A DNA stretch of 64,000 nt from Autumnicola psychrophila. Lineage in GTDB: Bacteria > Bacteroidota > Bacteroidia > Flavobacteriales > Flavobacteriaceae. Shown one piece after another: positions 54,343 to 63,307 of this stretch (position 1 is the stretch's first letter; each line of letters opens with the position of its first letter). Location of the stretch: assembly GCF_031846645.1 (NCBI RefSeq), contig NZ_JAVRHN010000013.1:49299-113298 (forward strand), given 5' to 3'. The translations under genes and the position numbers were made by a program. Under the pieces are notes generated by a model. It was not told the origin of the DNA and did not search any database. It saw only the letters and a program-made list of their open reading frames with translations.

Positions 54343-54951
54343 ATGGAGTTTGATGTTCTTGTAATAGGGGGCGGTGCTGCCGGTATGTCTTGTGCGCTGG
54401 TGTTAGGTTCTGCGCTCGATAAGCCTTTTGCAGAAAGTAAAAGAGTAGGTATCATTATGCACCAAAAAGCCAGCGACCTGCAATCTGCACTTTTTAATAA
54501 TGCACTAGGAATACCTCCAGGAACTTCAGGGCAATCTATTCTAAAAAGTGGCCTTGAGCAAATTGCTGAAAGATATCCTCGTGTTAAAGGTATTGGAAAA
54601 GAAAAAGTGAAGGAAATTCGTCCTCTTGAAGTTGGTTTTCAGGTCATCTCTAATAAAAATACCTATTTTTCCCAAAAAGTTGTGGTTGCGATTGGTTATT
54701 CGAACCTGGTAAAAGTAAAGGGACTTGAAAAGTATATAATTCCACATAAAAAAGCAAAAGCTTCCAAAAACAGGATTCAGCTTATCAACGAAGATCATGT
54801 GGTTTTTCCGGGACTATATGTTGCCGGTACTTTGGCGGGCTGGAGGAGCCAATATGCTATAGCCTGCGGTAGCGGTGCGGCTGTTGCAACAGATATTCTA
54901 ACAGAGTGGAATGAAGGGGAGCATACTAAGGTGCATGATAAATTAATTTAA
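54343..54951 (+). CDS. Short FAD-dependent oxidoreductase (thioredoxin reductase-like, single Rossmann fold)
   Basis: I choose ATG 54343; TTG 54340 precedes it. The 202-residue protein has the FAD motif VIGGGAAGMSCALVLG and the closing block VFPGLYVAGTLAGWRSQYAIACGSG, but it is about two thirds the length of thioredoxin reductase. The NAD(P)-binding fold and the CxxC disulfide are both absent. Either it takes electrons from another donor or it serves a sensing or structural role. It is the third gene of the marC unit. Confidence 0.8.
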   Translation: MEFDVLVIGGGAAGMSCALVLGSALDKPFAESKRVGIIMHQKASDLQSALFNNALGIPPGTSGQSILKSGLEQIAERYPRVKGIGKEKVKEIRPLEVGFQVISNKNTYFSQKVVVAIGYSNLVKVKGLEKYIIPHKKAKASKNRIQLINEDHVVFPGLYVAGTLAGWRSQYAIACGSGAAVATDILTEWNEGEHTKVHDKLI

Positions 54952-55245
54952 GAGGAGAGAGGTTAAAACGATAAATAGTGAGAGTAAGGTCAATATGATA
55001 AATGTACGATGCAATTGGCGGAACACTAAAGCTCTTTTTAGTCGGCGCTTAAAATCTTTATCCTTATTAGTATTTATCTGTTTTTTAATAATTTTTACAG
55101 ATACATTAGAAGAAGTTACTAAAATTTCCTTTTGAAGAAAAAGTAATGCACTGTTGTCCAATAAGCGGCAACTCACTGCTATAATAAAAAAGAAAAGAGG
55201 CGAAAGGGTTAGACAAGCTTCTAAAAAATCATTTGGAGCATTCAC
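54943..55245 (-). CDS. Small membrane protein of unknown family
   Basis: The 100-residue protein has two hydrophobic helices (about 11-29 and 80-98) enclosing a basic middle (KIIKKQINTNKDKDFKRRLKR split over 50-70). It lies 9 bp after the CtpA gene on the same strand and overlaps the flavoprotein gene end by 9 bases tail to tail. Its size and hydrophobic pattern suggest a real but unassigned gene. Confidence 0.65.
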   Translation of the reverse strand: MNAPNDFLEACLTLSPLFFFIIAVSCRLLDNSALLFLQKEILVTSSNVSVKIIKKQINTNKDKDFKRRLKRALVFRQLHRTFIILTLLSLFIVLTSLLLN

Positions 55246-55254
55246 GATTCCAAA

Positions 55255-56850
55255 TTAGGTTTTTTCCTTCGACAATTGAATTACTTTTTCAATTATTCGA
55301 TCACCTTCGTTTTTTATTCGTTCAAATGCATTAGTTCCAAAAAGTTGCTGTGCCATAACAGCTCTTAAATACTGCTTTAGTAAAGGTTTGTATTGCTTCA
55401 CCTGAATATTAATTCCTGGACTTTGATTTCTGCCATATCTAAGAAATTCCTTAATTACCTGATCATTAATCATCTCCTGCTTCTCAAACTCTTCCTGGCT
55501 AATGGAGTTGTAGTAATCCCGATCCTGCTCCATGAGATCAAAGATAAATCTGCCCATGAATCCTCCGTTAAGAAGCAGCATATACTGTTCTTTTTCTGCC
55601 TCGAGATCTTTTGGAACAAAAACATCTGGAATTATTCCGCCGCCGCCATACACAATTTTTCCACCTGGAGTTTTATAACGAAGAGCGTCCTCAACATGAA
55701 TACTGTCGGCACTTTGTAACTCACCATTTCTGTACCTCCGCATGTAGTCGTTGTAATAGGTTTTATTATCTTCTCCATAAGGCTTTTGAATGGAGCGTCC
55801 TGTAGGTGTATAGTACCGTGCAATGGTAAGTCTTACTGCACTTCCATCTCCCAGTTCCATTTCACGTTGCACGAGACCCTTTCCATAAGAGCGCCGTCCC
55901 ACAATAGTACCTATGTCGTTGTCCTGTAAAGCACCTGCAACGACTTCGCTGGCAGAAGCAGAACCTTCATTTATTAGAACATACACTTTTCCGTTTTCAA
56001 AATCCCCCTCGCGCTGTGCAAAGGTTTTTTCAACAGAACCACTCTTATTTTTGGTAAAAAGAATGAGCTTGTCATCTTTTAAAAATTCATCAGCAATATT
56101 AATAGCTTCAGAAAGATATCCACCTGGATTATTACGAAGATCAAGAGCAATTTCTTTTGCTCCCTGCTTTTTTAGTTCTTCCAGCGCATCATCAAATTCT
56201 TCGTAAGTGGTTTCAGAAAAGCGATTAATTTTCAGATAGCCTAGCTTATCTGTTAACATATAAGCTGCGTCTACGCTTTTTAGAGGAACTTTGCCACGGT
56301 TGATTCTAAAGTTCAGCAGATTTTCTTCCCCTCTCCGAAAAACTTTAAGGTTTACTTTGCTGCCTTCTTCGCCTTTTAGTTGGCCAATAATAGAGTCTGT
56401 GCTTATATTTTTTCCAAAAAGGCGGGTTCCATCAGCGTAGAGGATGCGGTCTCCACCGCGAATTCCTGTCTTTTCACTTGGACCACCTTCAAGCGGCTGG
56501 ATAACAACAATTGTGTCGCCAACTGTGTGAAAACTTACTCCAATTCCCACAAAGTCACCTTTCATACTCTCACTTACATGGTCGTATTCCTTACTGGGGA
56601 TGTAAACCGAATGGGGATCAAGATTCTCAAGAATTTTATTTACAGTAATATCTACAATGCTATCAGTATTCACATCGTCCACATACTCATAATCGATATA
56701 ATCAATTAGCCGACTGAGTTTCTGCTTTTTAGGATTGCCGGAAAAAAGAGTGTCTGAGGTGGTAAAATTAAGCTTGGCACCAAGGAGAATTCCCAGGGCG
56801 CAGGCGATCCCCAAAAGTAGTGGGATATATATTTTATTACTGTTTTTCAA
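55255..56850 (-). CDS. S41 family C-terminal processing protease (CtpA-like)
   Basis: The 531-residue protein has a signal anchor (about 8-26), a PDZ domain (about 85-165; GDFVGIGVSFHTVGDT, GGDRILYADGTRL) and the S41 catalytic domain (LGYLKINRFSETTYEEF, DLRNNPGGYL, NEGSASASEVVAGAL with catalytic Ser, SYGKGLVQ with catalytic Lys). It cleaves exported proteins at their C-termini. The start is TTG 56850, overlapping the TGA of the dCMP deaminase gene (TTGA); no ATG precedes the anchor, so this start is well supported. Confidence 0.92.
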   Translation of the reverse strand: MKNSNKIYIPLLLGIACALGILLGAKLNFTTSDTLFSGNPKKQKLSRLIDYIDYEYVDDVNTDSIVDITVNKILENLDPHSVYIPSKEYDHVSESMKGDFVGIGVSFHTVGDTIVVIQPLEGGPSEKTGIRGGDRILYADGTRLFGKNISTDSIIGQLKGEEGSKVNLKVFRRGEENLLNFRINRGKVPLKSVDAAYMLTDKLGYLKINRFSETTYEEFDDALEELKKQGAKEIALDLRNNPGGYLSEAINIADEFLKDDKLILFTKNKSGSVEKTFAQREGDFENGKVYVLINEGSASASEVVAGALQDNDIGTIVGRRSYGKGLVQREMELGDGSAVRLTIARYYTPTGRSIQKPYGEDNKTYYNDYMRRYRNGELQSADSIHVEDALRYKTPGGKIVYGGGGIIPDVFVPKDLEAEKEQYMLLLNGGFMGRFIFDLMEQDRDYYNSISQEEFEKQEMINDQVIKEFLRYGRNQSPGINIQVKQYKPLLKQYLRAVMAQQLFGTNAFERIKNEGDRIIEKVIQLSKEKT

Positions 56851-57278
56851 TTATCTAAATCTGTTATCTGCTCAAGTTTAACTCCGGCTTTCCTTAAAAA
56901 CTCAAGTCCGGAATTGTCCTTGTAATCAATATTATATACTAATCGCGTAATTCCTGCCTGGTGTATAAGTTTGCTACATTCCTTACAGGGGGACATTGTT
57001 ATATAAAGCGTTGCCCCAAGGCAGGATTGTGTAGAGGAAGCCACTTTTAAAATAGCATTTGCCTCTGCATGCAATACATACCACTTCGTATATCCTTCAT
57101 CGTCTTCACAGGGATTTTCAAAACCACTGGGAGTACCATTATAACCATCAGAGATTATCATTCTGTCTTTTACAATAAGCGCGCCAACCTGTTTTCTTTC
57201 ACAATGAGATAGCTTCCCCCATTCCCTTGCGATGCGTAAATATGCTTTGTCGTATTTTAATTGTTTTGTCTTCTGCAT
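56847..57278 (-). CDS. Deoxycytidylate (dCMP) deaminase
   Basis: The 143-residue zinc deaminase has HAEANAIL (catalytic Glu) and PCKECSKLIHQ (zinc Cys), with the typical start AYLRIAREWGKLSHCERKQVGALI. It converts dCMP to dUMP for dTMP synthesis (ComEB type). It overlaps the protease gene by 4 nt. Confidence 0.93.
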   Translation of the reverse strand: MQKTKQLKYDKAYLRIAREWGKLSHCERKQVGALIVKDRMIISDGYNGTPSGFENPCEDDEGYTKWYVLHAEANAILKVASSTQSCLGATLYITMSPCKECSKLIHQAGITRLVYNIDYKDNSGLEFLRKAGVKLEQITDLDN

Positions 57279-57369
57279 AAGTAAAAGTGCAATTTAATTG
57301 TTAGAAGCTAAATCCTTGTAGATGAATAAGTACGAATAAAACTGAATATCTTTCAGGAATGCTAAAATA

Positions 57370-57957
57370 TTAAATAGCTGCAAAACTGTCTCGAAGAATC
57401 GGTAAAATAATACCAAGTATTATAGAGGATGTAACTAATATCCAGTCCCGCCTGGAAACATGAAGGACATTTTGAAGAAGGAAACCTGCTATCATTACTA
57501 TAAGTACAACGATGACCTGTGCTGTTTCGATTCCCAAAGCAAACTCCAACAGCGGCAGGAATTTACTTTCCCCAGAGGCTGTAACCATTTTAAAGTAAGA
57601 GGAAAAACCCAGGCCGTGAATAAGACCAAAGAACAGGGTAGTAAAGTGCAGCAGGTTTAAGTTATTCTTTTTTTCATTCTTTCCTGCATTTAAAATATTA
57701 AAAAGAGCTGTTAAAAGAATGGTAAGGGGGATAAGAAGTTCCACCCAATCCTGATCTACTTTAACTATTTCATATACAGACAGAAACAAGGCCAGAGTGT
57801 GTCCTATGGTGAAAAGGGTGACGAGCCAAAGAATTTTTTTCCAGCTGATAAATCCGTACCCTACTACAAGCACAATTAGGAAAAGCATATGATCGTATGC
57901 CTGCCAGTCAAGAACATGCTCAAGGCCGAGGTTAAAATAAAGCCAAAATTGCGACAT
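57370..57957 (-). CDS. HupE/UreJ family membrane protein
   Basis: The 195-residue protein has six to seven helices and the family His motifs (DHMLFLI, TIGHTLALFLS, LIHGLGFSSYF). HupE/UreJ proteins are putative metal (nickel/cobalt) permeases. No hydrogenase or urease genes are nearby, so the cargo is open. Confidence 0.9.
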   Translation of the reverse strand: MSQFWLYFNLGLEHVLDWQAYDHMLFLIVLVVGYGFISWKKILWLVTLFTIGHTLALFLSVYEIVKVDQDWVELLIPLTILLTALFNILNAGKNEKKNNLNLLHFTTLFFGLIHGLGFSSYFKMVTASGESKFLPLLEFALGIETAQVIVVLIVMIAGFLLQNVLHVSRRDWILVTSSIILGIILPILRDSFAAI

Positions 57958-58101
57958 ACGAGTTGATTAACAAAGATTCGAAAGTACGACATATTCATAA
58001 ACATGCAAAGTTTTTTAGGCGTAGAGGCCTTTGACAGGAGGGTGCCTAATTCTATAGTAATTTGGATTCGCCAGCACCTCTTAAGATTGAATTACCCTAT
58101 A

Positions 58102-58690
58102 ATGAAGAAAAAAGAGGAAATACACTTTCAGAAAGTTTATGAACGACGTTCATCTATGGCTGGGCCTGAGTAGGGGAATTGTACTTTTTCTAGTTTGTTT
58201 TAGCAGAACCATGTTGGTTTTGGTAAGCGCGGCGGTCCCGGAATAGAATTACAGCTTAATTTTGATCCCTGAGAGGAGTTAACTGTAGCAGAAATCTATG
58301 AAGTAGCATCAAAAGAACTGAATTATAATGAAATTACAAATATTGCATTGCCCTCTTCAGAAAAAGGAGTGTTTCAGATTAGAAAATATAATGAAAGTAA
58401 TTGGTCGTAGGTAGTTTCAGATCAATTGGTGCTGGATAGTAATGGAGAAATGCTTCAAAAGGAGATATTTAAAGAGGAACCTCATAATATACAGGTAGCA
58501 TCATTTATAAAACCTCCGCATACGGGCGAAATCTTTAAAAGTCTTATATCTCATTTCCTGTCTTATCGCCACTAATTTGCCGATTACGGGAACCATTATC
58601 TGGCTGAATAAGATGAAGAAAAAGAAAGTTCTTCTAAATAAAAAAGGAGGATGCCTAAAATTGCCAATTATCGACCTATACTTTGTGATT
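58102..58690 (+). pseudogene. PepSY-associated TM helix protein, large internal deletion and frameshifts
   Basis: The N-terminus opens at ATG 58102 (MKKKEEIHF), shifts frame, then reads FRKFMNDVHLWLGLSRG and VLFLVCFSRT, the first helix of PepSY_TM iron-transport-associated proteins. The middle helices are missing. Text resumes at about 58268 with EELTVAEIYEVASKEL, IALPSSEKGVFQIRKYN, a TAG, DQLVLDSNGEMLQKEIF and IKPPHTGEIFKSL; a last frameshift leads to LPITGTIIWLNKMKKKK near 58575-58627. About 200 of the expected 370-400 codons remain, with several stops. PepSY_TM proteins usually work with TonB siderophore receptors. Confidence 0.8.
58651..58675 (-). repeat. Dispersed hairpin repeat, copy 5
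   Basis: On the minus strand: GTCGATAATTGGCAATTTTA then GGCAT; one mismatch from the core (CGATAATTGGCA). It sits at the 3' edge of the PepSY pseudogene. Confidence 0.6.
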
Positions 58691-58799
58691 ATCTTCGGTT
58701 GCGCTAGTTTACAGCTCCCGAAAAACTTTATAGATCCTGGCAATTTTAGTCAGCCTCCTACCTCAATGAATCGTCTTCTATTCAAAGAGACAATTAAAA

Positions 58800-59156
58800 T
58801 TATAATGTCATCTCGCCAGACGCAAGAGCTTCGTCAATATCTGCTTTTACAGTAGTGAAGTTTCTAAAGAATTTACGCCCGTCCACGCGTTCGATTTCTA
58901 CTTGCCGTGTTCCATCCTTTTTTGTCTTCACCGCGGTGATTTTTACGCGATTGCCTTCAACACTGCTATAATTAGCGATACCACCACTTTTAATTATGAA
59001 ATTTGGACGCGGAAAATTAATATGCTTAAAGCCATATGCCTCAGCTTCATTTATCTTCAAAATCGTGCCGACTTCAATGTTTTCCTGAGTCATTTCCTGC
59101 GACTGCATTTGAAAGCCGCAAAATAAGAATAGTGTAAAAATTAGCAGGTTCTTCAT
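58800..59156 (-). CDS. Small secreted protein of unknown function
   Basis: The 118-residue protein has a signal peptide (1-19, ending MQSQ) and a compact, mixed alpha/beta domain (VGTILKINEAEAYGFKHINF, GNRVKITAVKTKKDGTRQVE). I do not recognise the family. Start ATG 59156 and composition are normal for the genome. Confidence 0.72.
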   Translation of the reverse strand: MKNLLIFTLFLFCGFQMQSQEMTQENIEVGTILKINEAEAYGFKHINFPRPNFIIKSGGIANYSSVEGNRVKITAVKTKKDGTRQVEIERVDGRKFFRNFTTVKADIDEALASGEMTL

Positions 59157-59828
59157 AGTATAATTATTTAATAGTTAAAAAATGTATATATTTTTTCCAA
59201 ATATACATTTATAGAGATAAATATAGAGAATATTTATTCTGAAAAATTTCTTAATGATCTGGGGACTAGGAGCTAAGGCTGGTGATCTTGAAGATGCTTG
59301 ATATTACTGGGTTTACAACCGGAAATCATGGAATATCTGAACATCCTAAGTTAGAATGTTTCACGAAATCGTCTTAAAAACATAAAATTTATAATATCAT
59401 TGGATGAAGCAGCAGGAGTAGAAGTGCATTTTTTACGTTTCTGTTGATCATTTTTTAAAAAATGCCAGGAAACGTTTTTTAAAGTTTATGGAGAAATATA
59501 ACTGCAATGAGGAGATCCAATGACTTTTAATACTTTTAAATTATTAAGATGAACAGTTGCTTCGGCACGGTATAAGAATTAATTTAAAATAATCAAGAGT
59601 TAGGTCATTTTCTCTATTTATATAGGAGCATGAAGTATTTTGAGTTAGATGGAATAAAAATAGAGTAGGTAACGCGCCAAAATAATGTATTAAAAAATAG
59701 ACGAAACATTAATAAGTTCAATGCTTTTGCTCGTATCAAAGTTTGTGCACGACAGAAAGTTTTGTACTTCGAAATCGCCTACTTTTCATATACTAATCCT
59801 TAGCCACGAGCTTGAAAAAAAACTAATA
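59157..59828. other. AT-rich stretch with no intact gene; right end resembles a cassette boundary
   Basis: Stops are frequent in every frame. At 59744-59805 the text (TTTGTGCACGACAGAAAGT..., ...TCCTTAGCCACGA) resembles sequence that precedes integron-like gene cassettes in Bacteroidota, from memory. Confidence 0.4.
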
Positions 59829-60446
59829 ATGAAATTAGACATCAAAAAACATTGGGAAACAGTTTATGAAACCAAAAACCCAGACCAGGTAAGTTGGACA
59901 CAAGAAATACCAAAAACCTCTCTTGAATTAATCCATTCATTCGGACTTGATAAAACCGCTAAAATAATAGATGTTGGTGGTGGCGATAGTAAACTTGTGG
60001 ATTATCTACTTGATGAAGGATTTCAAAACATTAGTGTTCTTGACATTTCTTTTAAATCACTTGAAAAAGCAAAAAACCGACTTGGCAAAAAAGCAAACAA
60101 AGTAAATTGGATTGTAAGTGACATTACAGAATTTGAACCTAATACAACTTTTGATGTTTGGCACGACAGAGCAACATTTCATTTTCTAACTACGACTGAT
60201 CAAATAGAAAAATACATGAAAACTGCAAGAAAATCTGTTAGCGGATTTATGACAATCGGAACCTTTTCACAAAATGCCCCCAAAATGTGTAGCGGACTTG
60301 AAATAAAACAATACAAAGAAGAAGAATTAACATCAGAATTAAAAAATGGTTTTGCCAAAATTAAGTGCATAACAGAAGACCATTTAACACCCTTTAATAC
60401 AAAGCAGAACTTTTTGTTTTGTAGTTTTAAAAGACAATTAAACTAA
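59829..60446 (+). CDS. Class I SAM-dependent methyltransferase
   Basis: I choose ATG 59829 (MKLDIKKHWETVYETK); the frame is open to 59721 but the extra part looks non-coding. The 205-residue protein has motif I IIDVGGGDSKLVDYL, an acidic ISVLDIS, motif II-like VNWIVSDITEFEP, and FDVWHDRATFHFLTT, all of the YcgJ/thiopurine-like methyltransferase group. Substrate unknown. Codon use is richer in AAA/AAT and A-rich than neighbours, and cassette-like sequence flanks it, which suggests acquisition. Confidence 0.85.
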   Translation: MKLDIKKHWETVYETKNPDQVSWTQEIPKTSLELIHSFGLDKTAKIIDVGGGDSKLVDYLLDEGFQNISVLDISFKSLEKAKNRLGKKANKVNWIVSDITEFEPNTTFDVWHDRATFHFLTTTDQIEKYMKTARKSVSGFMTIGTFSQNAPKMCSGLEIKQYKEEELTSELKNGFAKIKCITEDHLTPFNTKQNFLFCSFKRQLN

Positions 60447-60698
60447 AAAAAAGCCTTTGGCTAACAACGATAAGCATAATAGCTGTTTATTGGATACTCC
60501 CGGAATGCCTTACCATAACGTAAGCTGCTGCTGTTGTTTACCTTTTACTATTTTAGATGTGGCGGGCATGTAGTACCTAAACTTTTTAGCTCCGAATAAG
60601 TTTGGATTTCTATTTATATTCCAGACAATTCCCCTGAAATATGAAATACAAGAGATAGAGCCTAAGATCAATTAACGATAAGGAAACCACTGTTCATC

Positions 60699-60724
60699 TG
60701 CCGAAAATTGCTATTTTTAAGCAT
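60699..60724 (+). repeat. Dispersed hairpin repeat, copy 6 (divergent)
   Basis: TGCCGAAAATTGCTATTTTTA then AGCAT. The core has two changes (CGAAAATTGCTA), but the outer TGC/GCA pairing is kept. Confidence 0.5.
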
Positions 60725-60783
60725 CGACTAAATTTTCACAATGTTTCTGGTACAACTTCAGCATTTGAGCACATCCATACTAT

Positions 60784-60810
60784 ATGCCGATAATTGCCAT
60801 TTTTGAGCAT
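60784..60810 (+). repeat. Dispersed hairpin repeat, copy 7
   Basis: ATGCCGATAATTGCCATTTT then TGAGCAT. The exact core is present and the ends ATGC/GCAT are complementary. Confidence 0.65.
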
Positions 60811-60850
60811 GCACCAGATTTTGAAACGTTTACCTCTTAGCTAATAAATT

Positions 60851-63010
60851 ATGCAAAAACTATTCGTCTGCTTTTTTTTATGTTTTATCGGAAGTATTTA
60901 TTCCGGATTTTCTCAAAATGTCTATTTATTATACGACCAGGATGTTCCCCAGGAAGAATATGCTGCCAAAATGCTGAAGCAAGCTCTTTTGGAGCAGGAA
61001 TATTCAATTTTGGAGGAACAAACGGGTTATGATTATCTAATCAGCATAGCAGTAAATGCTGTTAATCTTGGCAGTGAGGCATATTCCATTATTCCGGAAG
61101 GAAAAATTATCACGATTTATGGAGGTGACCATAGAGGGGTGATCTACGGGAGCCTTTCGGTTGCTGAAAGTATACGAAACGGGACTTCACTTCAGAATAT
61201 TAAAAAGAGTAGCGAAAGTCCGCACAATGCGCTGCGGGCAATAAAGCATAACACGCCGTGGTACACCTACCGGCCAAGTTCTGCGCTGGACCAGCACTAT
61301 GAGACTGTCCGCGATGTGAAATACTGGGAAGCTTTCCTGGATATGATGGCGAAAAATCGCTTTAATGCGCTTTCGTTATGGAACCTTCATCCCTTTGTAT
61401 TTATGATCAAGCCGAAGAACTTTCCGGAAGCAAGTCCGTTTAGTGATAAAGAAATGGAAGAATGGAAACATTTGCACCGGGAAATCTTCAGGATGGCAGA
61501 TGAGCGTGCGATCGATACTTATATAATTCCGTTTAACATCTTTGTTAGTCCGGAATTTTCCGAAGCACATAATGTGGCCCGGGAAAATGTGTATCCGAAT
61601 TATTACATACCGGGCGATACTTCAGAAATTGTGAAGCGCTATACGCGGGAAAGTATCACCCAAATGTTTCAGGAATATCCTACGCTTACCGGTCTTGGCC
61701 TTACACTTGGAGAAGGTATGGCAGGAATGACGCCCCAGCAACGAGAAGACTGGATTTATGAAACTTATATTGAAGGTATGCGCCAGGTGGGTCGGGACCT
61801 AAAGCTTGTACATCGCATTCCTTTTTCAAGTACTTCAGAATCTTTGGGAAAAACCAGTGTGGAGTTAGAGCAATTAACTCGGAATGCTATTGAAAGAGAG
61901 GCTAGCCTGGATTTTATAAAAGGACCCATCTGGGCAGATTTAAAGTACAACTGGTCCCATGCACATTCCACTCCGCAGTTGGTAAAAGTACACGGTGGCG
62001 AGATGTTTGACACTTTTTATAATCCCGAACCCGAAGGATACAAGGTCACCTACACCGCCCGGAATGAAGATTTTTTTGCTCTTCGCTGGGGAGTTCCAGA
62101 TTTTATCCGGGAACATATCGCCCTAAATAGTCAAAGCTATATCGGCGGATATTTTATAGGCTCTGAAACCTATATTCCTGCGAAAGATTATTTTACCGCC
62201 ATAGATGCGCCGGTAGACTGGAATTATGCTTTTCAACGGCAGTGGCTTTTTTATAAACTTTGGGGAAGGCTGCTGTATAATCCCAAAACTCCCGATGATA
62301 TTTTCCAGGCCGAATTTAACGAGCGCTATGGCAACCAGGGAGACAACCTGCTTCAGGCATACTCCCTTGCCTCCGCTACACAATTGCGCCTTGCATCCCT
62401 TTATGATTCGAGATGGGACTTTACACTTTACGGCGAAGGTTTTATGGCCCTTATTGGGGATAACACGCAGTACATTTCCGTAGATCAATTAATAAACCAG
62501 CCTACTTTAGACCCAGATTATGTATCTGTTAAAGATTTTGTCCAAAGACGTACCTCCCGAGGATCTTTTGAAAAAGATGAAGTTACTCCGCCTGTTCTGA
62601 TTGATATGCTGGAGACAGACACCCAAAAAGCTTTAAGTTTAGTTGAAGATATTAATACTGAAAATAATGCCTCGTTAATGTATGAAGTTGCAGATGTTAA
62701 AACCTGGTCGTATTTAGGACTGCATCTTGCAGAAAAACTGAAAGGAGCTGTAGCGCTTCAAACCTATAGGATTAAAGGCGGAGCAGAAAACAAGCAAAAT
62801 GCCGTAAACCATCTGATAAAAGCACTAAATTACTGGGATAAGGTCATTGAAATCACCCGCCCAATTTATAAGGACATGCCGTTAACCCACTATAACGGAA
62901 GCAGCCACGACAGGAATGAAGATAATCTTTTCCACTGGGAACTTATACGACCTGAAGTTGCACAGGATATTGAAATTGCAAAAAATGCAACGGTTAATGG
63001 AAATAACTAA
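60851..63010 (+). CDS. Secreted GH67/GH20-like glycoside hydrolase (alpha-uronidase type, tentative)
   Basis: The 719-residue protein has a signal peptide (1-21), an N-terminal GH67N/GH20b-like domain (about 25-120; YGGDHRGVIYGSLSVAESI), a large TIM-barrel domain (about 130-480; YWEAFLDMMAKNRFNALSLW, LGLTLGEGMAGM with a candidate acidic residue, GGEMFDTFYNP, GGYFIGSETYIP), and a C-terminal helical part. The fold and the absence of other family marks suggest an exo-acting enzyme for uronic acid-containing glycans. I cannot assign the exact family. It lies alone in the eroded region. Confidence 0.7.
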   Translation: MQKLFVCFFLCFIGSIYSGFSQNVYLLYDQDVPQEEYAAKMLKQALLEQEYSILEEQTGYDYLISIAVNAVNLGSEAYSIIPEGKIITIYGGDHRGVIYGSLSVAESIRNGTSLQNIKKSSESPHNALRAIKHNTPWYTYRPSSALDQHYETVRDVKYWEAFLDMMAKNRFNALSLWNLHPFVFMIKPKNFPEASPFSDKEMEEWKHLHREIFRMADERAIDTYIIPFNIFVSPEFSEAHNVARENVYPNYYIPGDTSEIVKRYTRESITQMFQEYPTLTGLGLTLGEGMAGMTPQQREDWIYETYIEGMRQVGRDLKLVHRIPFSSTSESLGKTSVELEQLTRNAIEREASLDFIKGPIWADLKYNWSHAHSTPQLVKVHGGEMFDTFYNPEPEGYKVTYTARNEDFFALRWGVPDFIREHIALNSQSYIGGYFIGSETYIPAKDYFTAIDAPVDWNYAFQRQWLFYKLWGRLLYNPKTPDDIFQAEFNERYGNQGDNLLQAYSLASATQLRLASLYDSRWDFTLYGEGFMALIGDNTQYISVDQLINQPTLDPDYVSVKDFVQRRTSRGSFEKDEVTPPVLIDMLETDTQKALSLVEDINTENNASLMYEVADVKTWSYLGLHLAEKLKGAVALQTYRIKGGAENKQNAVNHLIKALNYWDKVIEITRPIYKDMPLTHYNGSSHDRNEDNLFHWELIRPEVAQDIEIAKNATVNGNN

Positions 63011-63054
63011 CATTGATCTTCTCTAAAGGAATTTTGAGTCAATTGAAGACTAGA

Positions 63055-63080
63055 GGCCGATAATTGCCAATTTTTGGCAT
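63055..63080 (+). repeat. Dispersed hairpin repeat, copy 8
   Basis: GGCCGATAATTGCCAATTTT then TGGCAT. The exact core is present, an inner hairpin TGCCAA-TTT-TTGGCA forms, and the outer GCC/GGC also pair. Confidence 0.7.
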
Positions 63081-63107
63081 TAATTAGATTGCAGGATATT
63101 TATAGGA

Positions 63108-63262
63108 CTAATGGTGATAAATCCGTTTACTGATATTCTCAGGCATCAGGGATTGCTAATAAAGGCTATTCCCCAGATCTTGCAGTAAATGATATCAATA
63201 ATGACAGTTGGACGGATCTCATAAACTATGTTCGATTGAAGAAAAGTACTTTTTTGGCGTGA
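63108..63262 (+). pseudogene. FG-GAP/VCBS-repeat (CRTAC1-like) protein fragment
   Basis: The plus strand reads TNGDKSVY, a stop, then QASGIANKGYSPDLAVNDIN and NDSWTDLI. Inserting one T near 63136 restores FTDISQASG, the usual text before a VCBS repeat. Only about 50 codons remain, with no flanking start or end. CRTAC1-like proteins are surface proteins of SusD-linked operons in Bacteroidota. Confidence 0.65.
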
Positions 63263-63307
63263 AAAAAACAGAAATATAGTTATACTTAAGTATGTAAACG
63301 ATAAAAG

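Larger units (their letters stand above)
60447..60850. other. Intergenic stretch with two dispersed hairpin repeats
   Basis: Directly after the methyltransferase lies GCCTTTGGCTAACAACGAT (60452-60470), which resembles the start of a cassette recombination site. Two copies of the dispersed repeat follow (60699 and 60784). No gene is visible. Confidence 0.5.

Noticed and set aside
58577..58855. 92-codon open frame starting at the PITGTIIWLNK helix
   Set aside because: It is the last helix of the PepSY_TM pseudogene running on into non-coding sequence and into the opposite-strand gene.
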